Shown: positions 17,015 to 26,154 of the stretch, piece by piece
Numbering within the stretch: the stretch's first letter is position 1
Layout: each line of letters begins with the position of its first letter
Assembly (NCBI RefSeq): GCF_042649685.1
Contig: NZ_JBHRZT010000032.1
Span: forward strand, 128,426 to 192,425
Reading direction: 5' to 3'
DNA length: 64,000 nt
DNA from: Bacillus_BA songklensis
Lineage (GTDB): Bacteria > Bacillota > Bacilli > Bacillales > Bacillaceae_H
Made by a program: the position numbers and the translations under genes
Notes under the pieces: model-generated
What the model was told of the DNA's origin: nothing
Database searches by the model: none
The model's input: only the letters and a program-made list of their open reading frames with translations

Positions 17015-17499
17015 ACGCATAAGCCTGATGTAGCAAAGAGTCATAACATGATGAGAAGGTCGTCTGCGGTTAAGCAAGGAGTCTTCCGCTATTTAAAAAG
17101 AAGTACTCATGTTGTGATTCCAAACCAGGAAGAAGAGCGAGGTTCAGTCAGGGGAGTATTCGATGCCTTGACAGCCGACAGTACAGCGGCAGGCGAGACG
17201 GCACCTGTTCCTTGTATATCATCGTTAAACGTGCAAATCTTTATCCTTTTAAATCAAAACGGCTAATCGTTCACCTTTTTTCGGCGCATCTTCTCCGTTG
17301 GTGACAATTGATGTATTCATGAGTAATTCATCTCATTCCATTCATTAAATTTCCGCTCAACCATTTTTTTCATGATATTGTTCTCCATGAAATGATGGAA
17401 GATAACATGTATGAGATTACACGGCATGGACCATAATGGAGTGTATTGGAAATATATATCAAAACTTCTCTTTTTTGTTTGGAAAAGGAGTGACAAAAG
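17015..17499. other. Gap with no supported gene
   Basis: This 485-bp stretch contains a 72-codon plus-strand open frame (17048-17266) without ribosome site or recognisable family, which I do not accept as a gene. The last 20 bp hold GGAAAAGGAGTG, the ribosome site of the thioesterase gene. Nothing else is supported. Confidence 0.5.
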
Positions 17500-18021
17500 A
17501 TGGAAGCATTACCATGTCGTGTGTCCCGTATCATTACAACAGAGCATGTGTTTCCCAACAATCTAAATAATCATCAGACGTTGTTTGGCGGTCATATTGT
17601 AGCACAGATGGATATGGCAGCCTCTATTTCTGCAACAAGACATGCACGAAAATTGTGTGTGACAGCCTCAATTGATCACGTAGATTTTTTAGGTCCGGTT
17701 ACCGAGGTGGATTACATTTCATATGAATCGTTTGTGGTGTTAACAGGGAAAACATCCTTGATTGTGTTTGTAAAAGCCGTGGCAGAAAACTTATTTTCCG
17801 GTGACAGGAGAATTGCAGCCACTTCATTTCTTACATTTGTGGCACTTGAAAACGGGAAACCGGTACCTGTTCCTGCCGTGCTTCCCGAAACAGAGGAGGA
17901 GCTGGCGTTACATCATCTTGCTAAAAAACGAAAAGAGAAAATAGGGGATAAAATTGAACAAAGTAAGGTTTTAGCGCGTATTTTGACTTCAGAACGAAAA
18001 GCGCCCACAGATTTAATATAA
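17500..18021 (+). CDS. Acyl-CoA thioesterase, hot-dog fold (YkhA/YciA family)
   Basis: A 173-residue single hot-dog domain. The signature NNLNNHQTLFGGHIVAQMD (residues 19-37) with the catalytic-type Asp and the dimer-forming CVTASIDHVDFLGPV segment are typical of bacterial acyl-CoA hydrolases of the YkhA type, which hydrolyse acyl-CoAs to acid and CoA in the cytoplasm. Residues after 125 form a charged helical tail. It is a single-gene unit with GGAGTG upstream and a strong terminator directly after the stop. Confidence 0.9.
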   Translation: MEALPCRVSRIITTEHVFPNNLNNHQTLFGGHIVAQMDMAASISATRHARKLCVTASIDHVDFLGPVTEVDYISYESFVVLTGKTSLIVFVKAVAENLFSGDRRIAATSFLTFVALENGKPVPVPAVLPETEEELALHHLAKKRKEKIGDKIEQSKVLARILTSERKAPTDLI

Positions 18022-18063
18022 AGCCAAAAAAGAAGACTGTGCCGGTCTTCTTTTTTGGCTTTA
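18021..18063 (+). terminator. Terminator after thioesterase
   Basis: AAGCCAAAAAAGAAGAC pairs with GTCTTCTTTTTTGGCTT around TGTGCCG, followed by TATTT. It begins at the last base of the stop codon. Confidence 0.9.
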
Positions 18064-18106
18064 TTTAAGAACCGCTTTTTTTGCAAAGTTTCTTATAACA
18101 AGGAAG

Positions 18107-18135
18107 TAATATAAGTTTAGTATTCGCCATAAATT
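18107..18135 (+). promoter_or_regulatory. Sigma-E-like promoter before the spore hydrolase gene
   Basis: TAATATA at 18107-18113 fits the sigma-E -35 pattern [GT][AC]ATA[AT][AT]. After 14 bp comes CATAAATT at 18128-18135, one mismatch from the -10 consensus CATACAnT. This matches the known mother-cell expression of YaaH/SleL-type proteins. Confidence 0.55.
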
Positions 18136-18171
18136 GGTTTTAAAAGCCAAACGTCAAGAAGGTGAGACTAA

Positions 18172-19443
18172 ATGCCCGTTCACGTTGTTCAAGCAGGAGA
18201 ATCATTATGGGGAATTTCGCGTAGGTATGGTACTTCCATTGAGAACATTGTCAGGATCAATGGATTAGAGTCTGCCGGTCTAATAGTGCCCGGGCTGGCA
18301 CTATACATTCCAGACCAAGGGCTCCCGGTCCGTTATTACCAGGTGCGTCCCGGCGATACACTATGGGGTTTAGCACAACGTTTTAACACAAGTCTTCAAA
18401 GCATTTTGACAGCCAATCCAGGAATGGACCCTAATCGGCTATATGTCGGTCAACGAATTCGAATTCCCTCCCCTACTAAATTGAGAATGGAGACACTCGG
18501 ATTCATCATCCCTTATTCGGCTGAAAGTTTTCTTCCCATATTGAATGAAATTGCAGGGAATCTTACCTACCTAGCAATCGTAGCGTATTCCTTTACAACA
18601 GAAGGCAATGTAGTTGCCGAATTAAATGACACCACGATCATATCCCGCAGTAAACAGTTAAACGTCATTCCGCTATTAACTGTTCGCAATTTTACAGCAG
18701 AAGGTTTCAGTGCAGAATTGGCGGGACAAGTACTTGGGAATGCAACATTTCGCCGAAATTTGGTACAAAGCATTACGAATACCGTAAAACAAAAAGGCTA
18801 TGGAGGGGTCAGCATTGATTTTGAATTTGTTCCGCCGCCAAGACGGAATGATTTCAATACTTTTCTCCGGGAATTAAAAAATGCCCTCGGGCAATTAATC
18901 CTTCATGTGAATGTACACGCGAAAACCAAGGACATCCCTACAAATCCGATCATAGGTGCTTATGACTATAGAATGATAGGGGAAATTGCCGATATTGTGG
19001 CGGTTATGACCATCGATTACGGATATCCAACCGGCCCTCCTAATCCCATATCGCCTGCTGATTGGATGGAACAGGTCATCCAGTATTCCGTCAGCTTGAT
19101 CAATCCTAGAAAACTCCAAGCCGCTTTTCCTTTATATGGGTATGATTGGACAACGACTGATACATCACAATATGTAACAAGGGCTCTCACGGTTTTGGCT
19201 GCTCAAAATCTTGCAATCTCAACCGGAGCGACCATCCGATACAACACGACTTTCCAATCCCCATGGTACCTGTATTGGAGAGGAAGCGAAAAGCATACCG
19301 TATGGTTTGAAGATATCAGGAGCTATATTGCAAAATATAGGTTGATCGACCTTTATCAGTTGCTGGGGGTAACTTATTGGCAGCTTAGTTTTCCATCACC
19401 CCAGAATTGGGCTTATGTGGAGAGAAATTTTACGGTTGTTTAA
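18172..19443 (+). CDS. Spore cortex-lytic type glycoside hydrolase, LysM-LysM-GH18 (YaaH/SleL family)
   Basis: A 423-residue protein with two LysM peptidoglycan-binding repeats (about 3-47 HVVQAGESLWGISRRYG, and 54-99 YQVRPGDTLWGLAQRFN), then a GH18 catalytic domain (about 105-423). The catalytic Glu is in GGVSIDFEF. It has no signal peptide, as usual for mother-cell proteins deposited on spores. The family acts as an N-acetylglucosaminidase on spore cortex fragments during germination, or is needed for full germination as with YaaH. A sigma-E-like promoter lies 37 bp upstream of the start. Single gene; GGTGAG ribosome site. Confidence 0.92.
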   Translation: MPVHVVQAGESLWGISRRYGTSIENIVRINGLESAGLIVPGLALYIPDQGLPVRYYQVRPGDTLWGLAQRFNTSLQSILTANPGMDPNRLYVGQRIRIPSPTKLRMETLGFIIPYSAESFLPILNEIAGNLTYLAIVAYSFTTEGNVVAELNDTTIISRSKQLNVIPLLTVRNFTAEGFSAELAGQVLGNATFRRNLVQSITNTVKQKGYGGVSIDFEFVPPPRRNDFNTFLRELKNALGQLILHVNVHAKTKDIPTNPIIGAYDYRMIGEIADIVAVMTIDYGYPTGPPNPISPADWMEQVIQYSVSLINPRKLQAAFPLYGYDWTTTDTSQYVTRALTVLAAQNLAISTGATIRYNTTFQSPWYLYWRGSEKHTVWFEDIRSYIAKYRLIDLYQLLGVTYWQLSFPSPQNWAYVERNFTVV

Positions 19444-19585
19444 GCAAGTATATATAAAGGTAATTTGGAAGGGAAAAGGGAGATTTCACCTCTTAAGAAG
19501 AAAATAGGACGACTTTTAGAAACTGATATAGCTGAAGGTTTAGTGTCTGTATTTGGTGTGAACAATAAAAGAAGAGGTGATTAAC

Positions 19586-20254
19586 ATGTGTGGAAGGTTT
19601 TCGTTAATAGTGGATTTACCAACTTTGCAGCATACATTCAATTTTGAAATGAATGAGGAGCTTTCTCCCCGCTACAATATCGCACCAGGCCAAAACATCT
19701 TAACCGTTTTATCGAGAGGTGAGAAGCGAGCAGGGATTCCGATGCGTTGGGGATTGGTTCCATTTTGGGCGGATGACCCGAAAATCGGGTACAAAATGAT
19801 CAATGCCAGAGCCGAAACGGTTGATGAGAAGGCGAGCTTTAAAATGCCGTTTCAGCGCCAGCGCTGTTTGATTTTGGCTGATGGATTTTACGAGTGGAAG
19901 AAGGAAGGGAAAGAAAAACAGCCGTACCGGTTTCACCTAAGGAATGGAAAACCATTTGCGTTTGCGGGTCTTTGGTCCAAGTGGACAAAACAAGGGGAGC
20001 CGCTGTATACATGCACCATCATTACGACGAAACCAAATGAAGTAACCCGTGAGGTGCATGAGCGGATGCCGGTCATTCTTCCAGACGACACTTATAACAT
20101 GTGGCTGAATCTTGAGGTGTCGGATACAGAGTTTCTTAAGTCTTTATTGCTGCCGTATCCGGCGGAGGAGATGGAGGTGTATCCTGTTTCCACTCTGGTC
20201 AATTCACCAAAAAACGATATGGCGGAGATATTGTCGCCTTTAAATAGTTTGTAG
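19586..20254 (+). CDS. SRAP-domain abasic-site protein (YedK/HMCES family)
   Basis: A 222-residue SRAP protein that covalently traps abasic sites in single-stranded DNA. The start must be ATG 19586, so that Cys2 (MCGRFS) becomes the N-terminal nucleophile after Met removal; an upstream in-frame GTG at 19577 would block this. Other active-site residues are present: Asn73 in INARAET, Glu103 in FYEWK, His158 in HERMPVIL. The length equals E. coli YedK. GAGGTG ribosome site. Many bacterial copies belong to the SOS response, but no LexA box is obvious here. Confidence 0.93.
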   Translation: MCGRFSLIVDLPTLQHTFNFEMNEELSPRYNIAPGQNILTVLSRGEKRAGIPMRWGLVPFWADDPKIGYKMINARAETVDEKASFKMPFQRQRCLILADGFYEWKKEGKEKQPYRFHLRNGKPFAFAGLWSKWTKQGEPLYTCTIITTKPNEVTREVHERMPVILPDDTYNMWLNLEVSDTEFLKSLLLPYPAEEMEVYPVSTLVNSPKNDMAEILSPLNSL

Positions 20255-20255
20255 C

Positions 20256-20285
20256 AAAACCTTCTTATTCATTGGGGAGGTTTTT
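20256..20285 (+). terminator. Terminator after SRAP gene
   Basis: AAAACCTTC and GGGGAGGTTTTT form a short stem-loop with a T-run, directly after the stop codon. Confidence 0.7.
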
Positions 20286-20367
20286 GTATGTTCCAAAAAA
20301 TCAATGTGTCATTTTAAGCGGCAAACCAGTTATGAAACAAAATTCCTAAAATCCCAAAAAATATTAA

Positions 20368-20395
20368 TTGAATAATCTGAAATTTCTGTTATAAT
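20368..20395 (+). promoter_or_regulatory. Sigma-A promoter of the IDEAL gene
   Basis: TTGAAT (20368-20373), 16-bp spacer, TATAAT (20390-20395), placed 29 bp before the ATG. Confidence 0.7.
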
Positions 20396-20423
20396 AGAAA
20401 AAAGGACAAGGAGTTGGTTTCAG

Positions 20424-20621
20424 ATGGAAAAGAAATTGCTTAATGGACCACAACAACCTGAAGTAAACATCATGGATTCTCTATTTGCAGAAATGGTATT
20501 AGATAAGGCCATTTATGATTTCCAAAAAAATCAAATCCAAAAAGAAATCGACCAGTCGTTACGAGATGGAAACAAGAAAGAATTTTTACGATTAACAGAG
20601 AAATTAAAGAATATTTCTTAA
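20424..20621 (+). CDS. Small IDEAL-domain protein
   Basis: A 65-residue protein that is almost entirely one IDEAL domain: MDSLFAEMVLDKAIYDFQK followed by IDQSLRDGNKKEFLRLTEKL. The IDEAL domain is a short helical module found only in Firmicutes, often in small regulatory proteins such as the ComK-associated ones; the role of this one is unknown. AAGGAG precedes the ATG and a good sigma-A promoter lies just upstream. A second IDEAL-domain protein is at 57834. The 200 bp after the stop are A+T-rich without a recognised gene. Confidence 0.85.
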   Translation: MEKKLLNGPQQPEVNIMDSLFAEMVLDKAIYDFQKNQIQKEIDQSLRDGNKKEFLRLTEKLKNIS

Positions 20622-20822
20622 ATCGGTTTAATGTACATCGAGATGATTTTAAGATAGAATGGATGAACCTATATGATGAAAGGGAGGAGGTAAATACTTC
20701 TTCCTTTTTTATTTTATATAAGTTCCGATTAATAAATCGACATTTGAAGATTATTAATTCGTTGTCGTACTTTCTGGGGAGCCGCTTGAACCCACTCGAC
20801 AAATATATGTTTCTAAAAATGC

Positions 20823-21641
20823 TCATTTAAAGATATTATCTATAATTTGCAAAAGAGGAATAAGATTAAAAGATGTACCTGTTGATTTGTTTAAGTAATC
20901 GGCAATAATCTCTGTATTTAGATTGCCGCCTTCTCTTCCCATTCCATACAATGAAGAATCTAACATAAGTCCTCTGTCATTCCCAATATTTAGGAATTCC
21001 ACAGAATTAGAGTAAGCTAGTTGGTTGTTATTATGCGTGTGCAAACCTAATTTAATGGATTTGTTTAAGTTCTGGTCTACAAGATGATATAAGCGTTCTA
21101 CGTCCTCATTATTCATTGTCCCCAAAGTATCTACAATGTAAAAAGCGAAAGGATTTAATTGATTTGTTAAGTTAATAAGATCTAATAACTCCTGATCTTT
21201 GTACGAACTAGTAACCATTGGCTGAATACAAACCTTATACCCTTTTTCCATTAAATCGCTGGCACATTTTATCGCTTGTTTATAATGCTTTTTGGAAAAA
21301 GCCAATCTAATACCGTCGAGACAGCCTTTAGTGTTATTTTTATGTGGAATTTCTTCAAAAGGCAATTCAGGTTTATAATCTATCATCAAAAACAATTGAC
21401 TATTTACTATCTCTGGGGAGACATCACTCATTATATCTTCGAAGGAGTTTATTGAAGAAAAGCGCGTTGAATGTTCATTTCTGATTCCATTTAATTCGAG
21501 ATAACCACATTCGATAATATCGATTTTGGCCTTTTCTAAAGATTTAATGATCTCTAAAATTTGATCCCTTCCAAAAAGCCAGTTATTCATATAACCTCCA
21601 TCTCGCAACGTACAATCTAATAACTTAATGTTCGTTATCAT
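20823..21641 (-). CDS. HMG-CoA lyase/aldolase-like (DRE-TIM) protein, probably C-terminally shortened
   Basis: 272 residues of a DRE-TIM metallolyase barrel, as in 4-hydroxy-2-oxovalerate aldolase. The metal-binding start IKLLDCTLRDGGYMNNW (residues 4-20) and the metal-ligand LGLHTHNNNQLA are present, plus DSSLYGMGREGGN. The start at 21641 is chosen for GGGAGAG upstream; the longer frame to 21698 lacks a site. It ends at LLQIIDNIFK, where relatives usually go on for another helix or a further domain; the following minus-strand DNA shows no matching continuation, so truncation is possible. It is more A+T-rich than its neighbours and may have been acquired. Substrate unknown. Confidence 0.75.
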   Translation of the reverse strand: MITNIKLLDCTLRDGGYMNNWLFGRDQILEIIKSLEKAKIDIIECGYLELNGIRNEHSTRFSSINSFEDIMSDVSPEIVNSQLFLMIDYKPELPFEEIPHKNNTKGCLDGIRLAFSKKHYKQAIKCASDLMEKGYKVCIQPMVTSSYKDQELLDLINLTNQLNPFAFYIVDTLGTMNNEDVERLYHLVDQNLNKSIKLGLHTHNNNQLAYSNSVEFLNIGNDRGLMLDSSLYGMGREGGNLNTEIIADYLNKSTGTSFNLIPLLQIIDNIFK

Positions 21642-21935
21642 GTAAAGAGACTCTCCCTTTTCATTCCGGATTAAAAATATATATAAATCCATTTTCATTT
21701 TTCGACATCAGCTTTGGCTCTTTAAGCTACTTATAGTTAGTTTTTCTGTCTTTGCATCTTGAATAGGATTTTCAATGTAGATCTATATATAAATTTTAGA
21801 ACGATTTCTAATATAATACAACAAACGTGTTAGATAAGTTCCACATAACATACCGACGTGTTTAAAAAGGGCTCTTTATGGTAAAATAAAAGACTGATAT
21901 AAACATTCTAAACATGATGGAAAGAGGGAAGAAAA

Positions 21936-22757
21936 ATGGGGAAACCATTGGCGGGGAAGCGTATTGTGATTGCCGGCTCGCGTAAAACCGATGAAATGAG
22001 CACACTCATTGAAAAACAAGGAGGGATTTCGGTTGTCCGTCCTCTGCAAGGAACCGTATTTTTGGCGGATAAGCAAGTCGAGCCGGACTTACGGCGATTT
22101 GTTCAAGAGGGAGCGGACTGGGTTATTTTTACCACCGGAATCGGAACGGAAACTCTTTTGGATTTAGCGGGGAAACTGGGGATCCGGGATCGCTTTTTAA
22201 GTGTAATCCGTCAGGCGAAGGTAGCTTCACGAGGGTATAAAACTTATTCTGCTCTGAAGAAGCTGGACATTAAACCAGTCGCGGTAGATGAGGATGGGAC
22301 AACCCGCGGATTAGTTCGTTCCTTGGAGGATCAGGATTTCTCAGGAAAGCGTGTAATGGTACAGCTTCATGGTGAGACAGCGCCAACATTGATTAAATTT
22401 CTTGAAGACAGGGGAGCGTCCATCTTACAGCTTCTTCCTTACCAGCATATTGCTCCTGAACGACAGACGGTTGAAACATTATGCCAAGAACTGCTGGGCC
22501 ACAAGGTGGATGCCGTATGTTTTACAACAGCCATTCAAGTTCGTTCCCTTTTTGATTTTGCAAAGGAACAGGGATACATAAATGACCTTTTACATTGTTT
22601 TAAAGAAAAGACGCTAGCTGCAGCGGTTGGAAAAGTTACCGCGGAGGCTTTAACAGAAGAAGGAGTCGAGCGGTTGGTCGTTCCTGAAAATGAACGAATG
22701 GGAGCGATGATCATAGAGATTTCCCGTTATTATGAAAACCATCTTGAGAGCAAATAA
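21936..22757 (+). CDS. Uroporphyrinogen-III synthase family protein (HemD-like)
   Basis: A 273-residue protein with the two-lobed HemD fold. GKRIVIAGSRKTDEMSTLIEKQGG opens lobe 1, WVIFTTGIGTETL and the linker are followed by lobe 2 with VDAVCFTTAIQVRSLF and AAVGKVTAEALTEEGV. The family cyclises hydroxymethylbilane to uroporphyrinogen III for haem, sirohaem and cobalamin. No other tetrapyrrole gene is nearby, so this is an orphan copy, perhaps for sirohaem or with changed function. ATG 21936 follows GAGGGAAG. A hairpin after the stop also ends the convergent dehydrogenase gene. Confidence 0.85.
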   Translation: MGKPLAGKRIVIAGSRKTDEMSTLIEKQGGISVVRPLQGTVFLADKQVEPDLRRFVQEGADWVIFTTGIGTETLLDLAGKLGIRDRFLSVIRQAKVASRGYKTYSALKKLDIKPVAVDEDGTTRGLVRSLEDQDFSGKRVMVQLHGETAPTLIKFLEDRGASILQLLPYQHIAPERQTVETLCQELLGHKVDAVCFTTAIQVRSLFDFAKEQGYINDLLHCFKEKTLAAAVGKVTAEALTEEGVERLVVPENERMGAMIIEISRYYENHLESK

Positions 22758-22843
22758 TTTCAACCATTGTACTTCTTAAAAGTTTAGGCTTCAGGGGAAT
22801 AGAATGTTATTCATTTATGTGTGAATGAATAAACAGACAAAGA

Positions 22844-22892
22844 AAACAAATACCCATTCTAGAGATTGGATAGAATGGGGTGTTTGTTTTTT
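22844..22892. terminator. Bidirectional terminator
   Basis: AAACAAATACCCATTCTA pairs with TAGAATGGGGTGTTTG, followed by TTTTTT on the plus strand. It lies between the convergent HemD-like and dehydrogenase genes and reaches the latter's stop. Confidence 0.85.
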
Positions 22893-23853
22893 AATAACCT
22901 TTTACATAATCAACTAGGTTAATCACAGGTTCTGCTCCTTGAATGTAGTGTTTCAGGTTTGGGATGAAAATATCTTGGATGATTCTTTTGTCATAATATT
23001 CTGTCGAGCCGGCTGTATGAGGAGTGATGATGACATTTTCTAAATTCCACCATGGACTGTCTTTGGATAATGGTTCCTTTTCAAATACATCTAATCCAGC
23101 CCCGGCAATTTGTTGTTCATTCAAAGCTTTCATCAATTCCTCTTCTGCAACAATTTCGCCGCGGCCAATATTAATAAGGAATGACGATGACTTCATGAGA
23201 TTGAACTGTTGTGTACCAAACAGATGATAAGTTTCTTTGGTGAGGGGCAAGGTAATCACCACATAGTCACATAGCGGAAGAATGGTATTTAATTGTTCAG
23301 GTTTGTACATTTCATCTATGTATTCTTCCGGATTTCCAGAACGGCGCAATCCGATTACTTTCATTCCAAAGGCTTTCGCGATTTTAGCTGTTTCTTTCCC
23401 GATTGCCCCTACACCGATGATGCCAACCGTTTTTCCGTGTATTTCAAGCTTTAAATTGCCATGATTCCACGTTTTACTAAGCTGGTTTCTGACATATGTG
23501 TGGATGTTTCTCGTTAATGCAAGCATTAAAGCAAAAATGGTTTCGGAGATTGGATAAGCATGAACACCGCTGGCATTTGTTAAGAAAATCTTTTGTGCCG
23601 CCATTTCATCCAACGGTAAACCATTCACGCCAGAACTCCAGCTTTGCACCCAGCGAAGATTGGACTCTTTATCGATGCAATGATGAGTGATTTCTTTTTT
23701 CCAGCCGACAATAATCTCAGCCTCTTTTAAATGATTTAGCCATACGGAACGTTTCTTGCCTGCGATTATCTCCCAATCAGGTATGATGTCGTTAATTTCT
23801 TGGCGATAGGCTTGATCAATATTATAGGTAATAATGAGTTTTCTTTTTGGCAT
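22891..23853 (-). CDS. D-isomer-specific 2-hydroxyacid dehydrogenase
   Basis: About 320 residues, NAD(P)-dependent. The Rossmann motif GIIGVGAIGKETAK is near residue 145. The catalytic triad residues are in NIGRGEIV (Arg), FEKEPL (Glu) and TPHTAGST (His). The likely reaction is reduction of a 2-keto acid such as glyoxylate, hydroxypyruvate or a branched keto acid; substrate is not determinable. Of the two adjacent ATG codons the second (23853) has the better distance from GGAGG. Single gene. A glyoxylate-reducing role would connect with the glycolate cluster 20 kb away, but nothing here proves it. Confidence 0.92.
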   Translation of the reverse strand: MPKRKLIITYNIDQAYRQEINDIIPDWEIIAGKKRSVWLNHLKEAEIIVGWKKEITHHCIDKESNLRWVQSWSSGVNGLPLDEMAAQKIFLTNASGVHAYPISETIFALMLALTRNIHTYVRNQLSKTWNHGNLKLEIHGKTVGIIGVGAIGKETAKIAKAFGMKVIGLRRSGNPEEYIDEMYKPEQLNTILPLCDYVVITLPLTKETYHLFGTQQFNLMKSSSFLINIGRGEIVAEEELMKALNEQQIAGAGLDVFEKEPLSKDSPWWNLENVIITPHTAGSTEYYDKRIIQDIFIPNLKHYIQGAEPVINLVDYVKGY

Positions 23854-24058
23854 CATGTAACCTCCATTTCAATTTTATTTTATCACAACATACAGAAAAA
23901 TTAGATTATTATACATTGATGGGCAGTAGGCCCCCCACTGATGGCAGTTTCCTTTATTATGCATGCATAGCCGAAAGGAATAGGAAAACGGGTCTGCTGC
24001 CGAAAGCTGATCAAACATGGATATACCAACATTGCCGCTCTAAAGCAAAGAGAAAAAA

Positions 24059-24088
24059 ACCCCTTTCTCATTTAAGAGAACAGGGGCA
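24059..24088. terminator. Bidirectional terminator
   Basis: CCCCTTTCTC pairs with GAGAACAGGGG. Read leftward it is followed by a run of seven T's, which suits the 24104-24805 gene. Confidence 0.75.
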
Positions 24089-24103
24089 TGTTTTTAATAT
24101 ATG

Positions 24104-24805
24104 TTAATTAAAAAGACTCCACTTTGTATGAATAGGTACCAATTCTTGCTCTTCCTCATCTTCTTCATAAAAACCGCGTTCCTTTAAATATTCTACAAAA
24201 TATAAGTCTGCCTCTTTACGTTCGTCATATGGTTTCACGGATAGAACAAACCCCAACTTATTTTGCTCCAAACATTCAACACCTGATATGTATGCTTTTA
24301 CATTGTGCTGTAAGAACAATTCTTTAGCAGGGATAATCAATTCTTTTACGAATTTAGAGATTAATTTCATTTCAAATTCGAATGTAAACCGCTCGATTTT
24401 TTCAAGATCCGCAAAAACGACTCCGATAAAACCTGTATTATGTATTTCATATTCTTTCGTTTTTTCTTCCCAGTCAATATGTCCGATTTCCTTTAGATAA
24501 TTGATGAAATATCCGATTCCTTCACGTCTTCCAAACGACTTCGTTGATAATACCAAACCAATTTTTTTGTATTTCGGCAGGTACACACAAGAGAGATAAG
24601 CAGGAGTCCCATGTTCTTCAAACACACAGTTGACACCTTGCAGCAGCCCGTCAAGCACACGATGGGTAAGTTGCATACTCTTTCGAGAGAAGTAATATTC
24701 ATATTTCATGAGCTCTTCCTTATCTGCAAAGGTTGCACCGATAAATCCTGTATTTGAAATGGTTGTAGGTAGTTTTGCTTTCCCTTTTCTCTGTCTCGCA
24801 GTCAC
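24104..24805 (-). CDS. Hypothetical protein with two tandem ~90-residue repeats
   Basis: A 233-residue protein of unknown family. The chain is an internal duplication: TGFIGATFADKEELMKYEYY...KKIGLVLSTKSFGRREGIGYFINYLKEIG is repeated in diverged form as TGFIGVVFADLEKIERFTFE...NKLGFVLSVKPYDERKEADLYFVEYLKERG (shown here only in part). No signal peptide or membrane segment. An acidic tail (EEDEEEQE) follows. The GTG start at 24805 has AAGGAG eight bases upstream; the GTG at 24814 is too close to it. It is a single gene with its own terminator. The repeated alpha/beta unit may form a pseudo-dimer. Confidence 0.65.
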   Translation of the reverse strand: MTARQRKGKAKLPTTISNTGFIGATFADKEELMKYEYYFSRKSMQLTHRVLDGLLQGVNCVFEEHGTPAYLSCVYLPKYKKIGLVLSTKSFGRREGIGYFINYLKEIGHIDWEEKTKEYEIHNTGFIGVVFADLEKIERFTFEFEMKLISKFVKELIIPAKELFLQHNVKAYISGVECLEQNKLGFVLSVKPYDERKEADLYFVEYLKERGFYEEDEEEQELVPIHTKWSLFN

Positions 24806-24911
24806 CCAAAACACTCCTTAAAGTCCGGTTTTGCATCGTTCACCAACAACACGAACGTTTGTTCCTTTGTTTATATCATACAAAAAATGACACGAAAAGT
24901 AAATAGTAAAT

Positions 24912-25020
24912 ATATAAATCCACATAAATCAGTTAACATGAGCAAAAAGCGTTCTCATGTCAACCGATTTACGTATAAGGGGCTGCCAATCTCCCTTTCG
25001 GGTTCTTGTCAGTCCCTTTG
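24912..25020. repeat. MITE-like hairpin element, copy 4
   Basis: It starts TATATAAATCCACATAAATC and contains the AACATGAG...CTCATGTCAAC stem, then GGGGCTGCCAATCTCCCTTTCGGGTTCTT split over the second stem region, as in the copy at 27447. The rest of the gap up to 25198 is A+T-rich with no supported gene. Confidence 0.65.
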
Positions 25021-25198
25021 TTTCTAGGATATATGCTTTTAAGAAAAGGATAAAGACAAGAATAAATGTTTAATTTTAAGGATAATCTAAAATTTGTAAT
25101 AAGCAAGGAATAAATAAGAATTGATCTTTTCCTAAAAACACATTAACCCGGACTAAAAAAACAGTTGGTGTTAATTTATTTTGGAGTGGTAAACAAAT

Positions 25199-25981
25199 AT
25201 GCCATCAATCAAGATAAACGACAATAAATATTTGCATTATGAGGAGTACGGTCAGGGAATGCCAATAATATTTATTCATCCGCCGGGGATGGGAAGTAAA
25301 GTGTTTTATTACCAACATTATTTGTCTAACCGTATAAGGGTTCTCCTTCCTGATTTAAGCGGACATGGAGAAAGTGATAAAGCTGAACAAGAAGTATCTA
25401 TCTCTTATTACGCAAATGAACTATTGTGTTTTATGGATGCATTAAACATTAATAAAGCAGTTATATGCGGTTATTCTGCTGGTTGTCTAATTGCTCAACA
25501 TATTGGAATTTATCATCCAAAAAGAGTGGAATTAATGATCCTATCAGGAGCTTATCCTATAGTTGATAACTTTTCCGCTAAAACATTACATAAAATAGGA
25601 ATGTATATGGTGAAACACCAACTAAATTTGTTAATAAAAGCCATCGCTAGAAGTCACACTGAAGATAACGCGCTAAGAGAGACGCTGATAAATCATATGG
25701 AGAAGGCAAATAAAAAAGTTTGGTATGAGTATTATCAGGCTTCGTTACAATATAATTGTTTAGAAAAATTAGATACTTTAACAATGCCTTTGTTGCTTAT
25801 GTATGGCGCAAAAGGAGATTGGACCAGCCGATATTTAACCTATTATAAAAGTAAATGTAAACATGCCGAACTCTTTTTATTTGAAAAGCAAAGCCATCAA
25901 TTGCCTACAAAACAATGGAAACCTTTTAATGAACTAATCACAAGATTCATATTAAACAAAGCCAATTTAAAAATGGAGTAG
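25199..25981 (+). CDS. Alpha/beta-fold hydrolase
   Basis: A 260-residue alpha/beta hydrolase. The nucleophile elbow CGYSAGCLIA holds the catalytic Ser (about residue 98). The oxyanion-hole region is FIHPPGMGS. The acid residue is probably Asp in YGAKGDWT, and the His is in KQSHQLPT near the C-terminus. There is no signal peptide. The substrate is unknown; the family includes esterases, lactonases and C-C hydrolases. GGAGTGG precedes the ATG. It is a lone gene with lower GC than the metabolic operons around it. Confidence 0.88.
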   Translation: MPSIKINDNKYLHYEEYGQGMPIIFIHPPGMGSKVFYYQHYLSNRIRVLLPDLSGHGESDKAEQEVSISYYANELLCFMDALNINKAVICGYSAGCLIAQHIGIYHPKRVELMILSGAYPIVDNFSAKTLHKIGMYMVKHQLNLLIKAIARSHTEDNALRETLINHMEKANKKVWYEYYQASLQYNCLEKLDTLTMPLLLMYGAKGDWTSRYLTYYKSKCKHAELFLFEKQSHQLPTKQWKPFNELITRFILNKANLKME

Positions 25982-26154
25982 TTCTGCCTCATAACATATC
26001 GAAATGTTGCTTTTCCATCCCAATCACACACTTCGAGTAATAGTATCAATATGTCCAAGATTTAGAGATTAATTGTGAATGTCTTGAAGTTTTTGCATCA
26101 GAACCTCCCGTTTATTGGTGTGAATCATTTTTCGAACTTTTAACATAAGGTCGG

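Noticed and set aside
17048..17266. 72-codon open frame after the sugar permease gene
   Set aside because: No ribosome site, no family resemblance, odd composition; starts inside repeat-flanking DNA.
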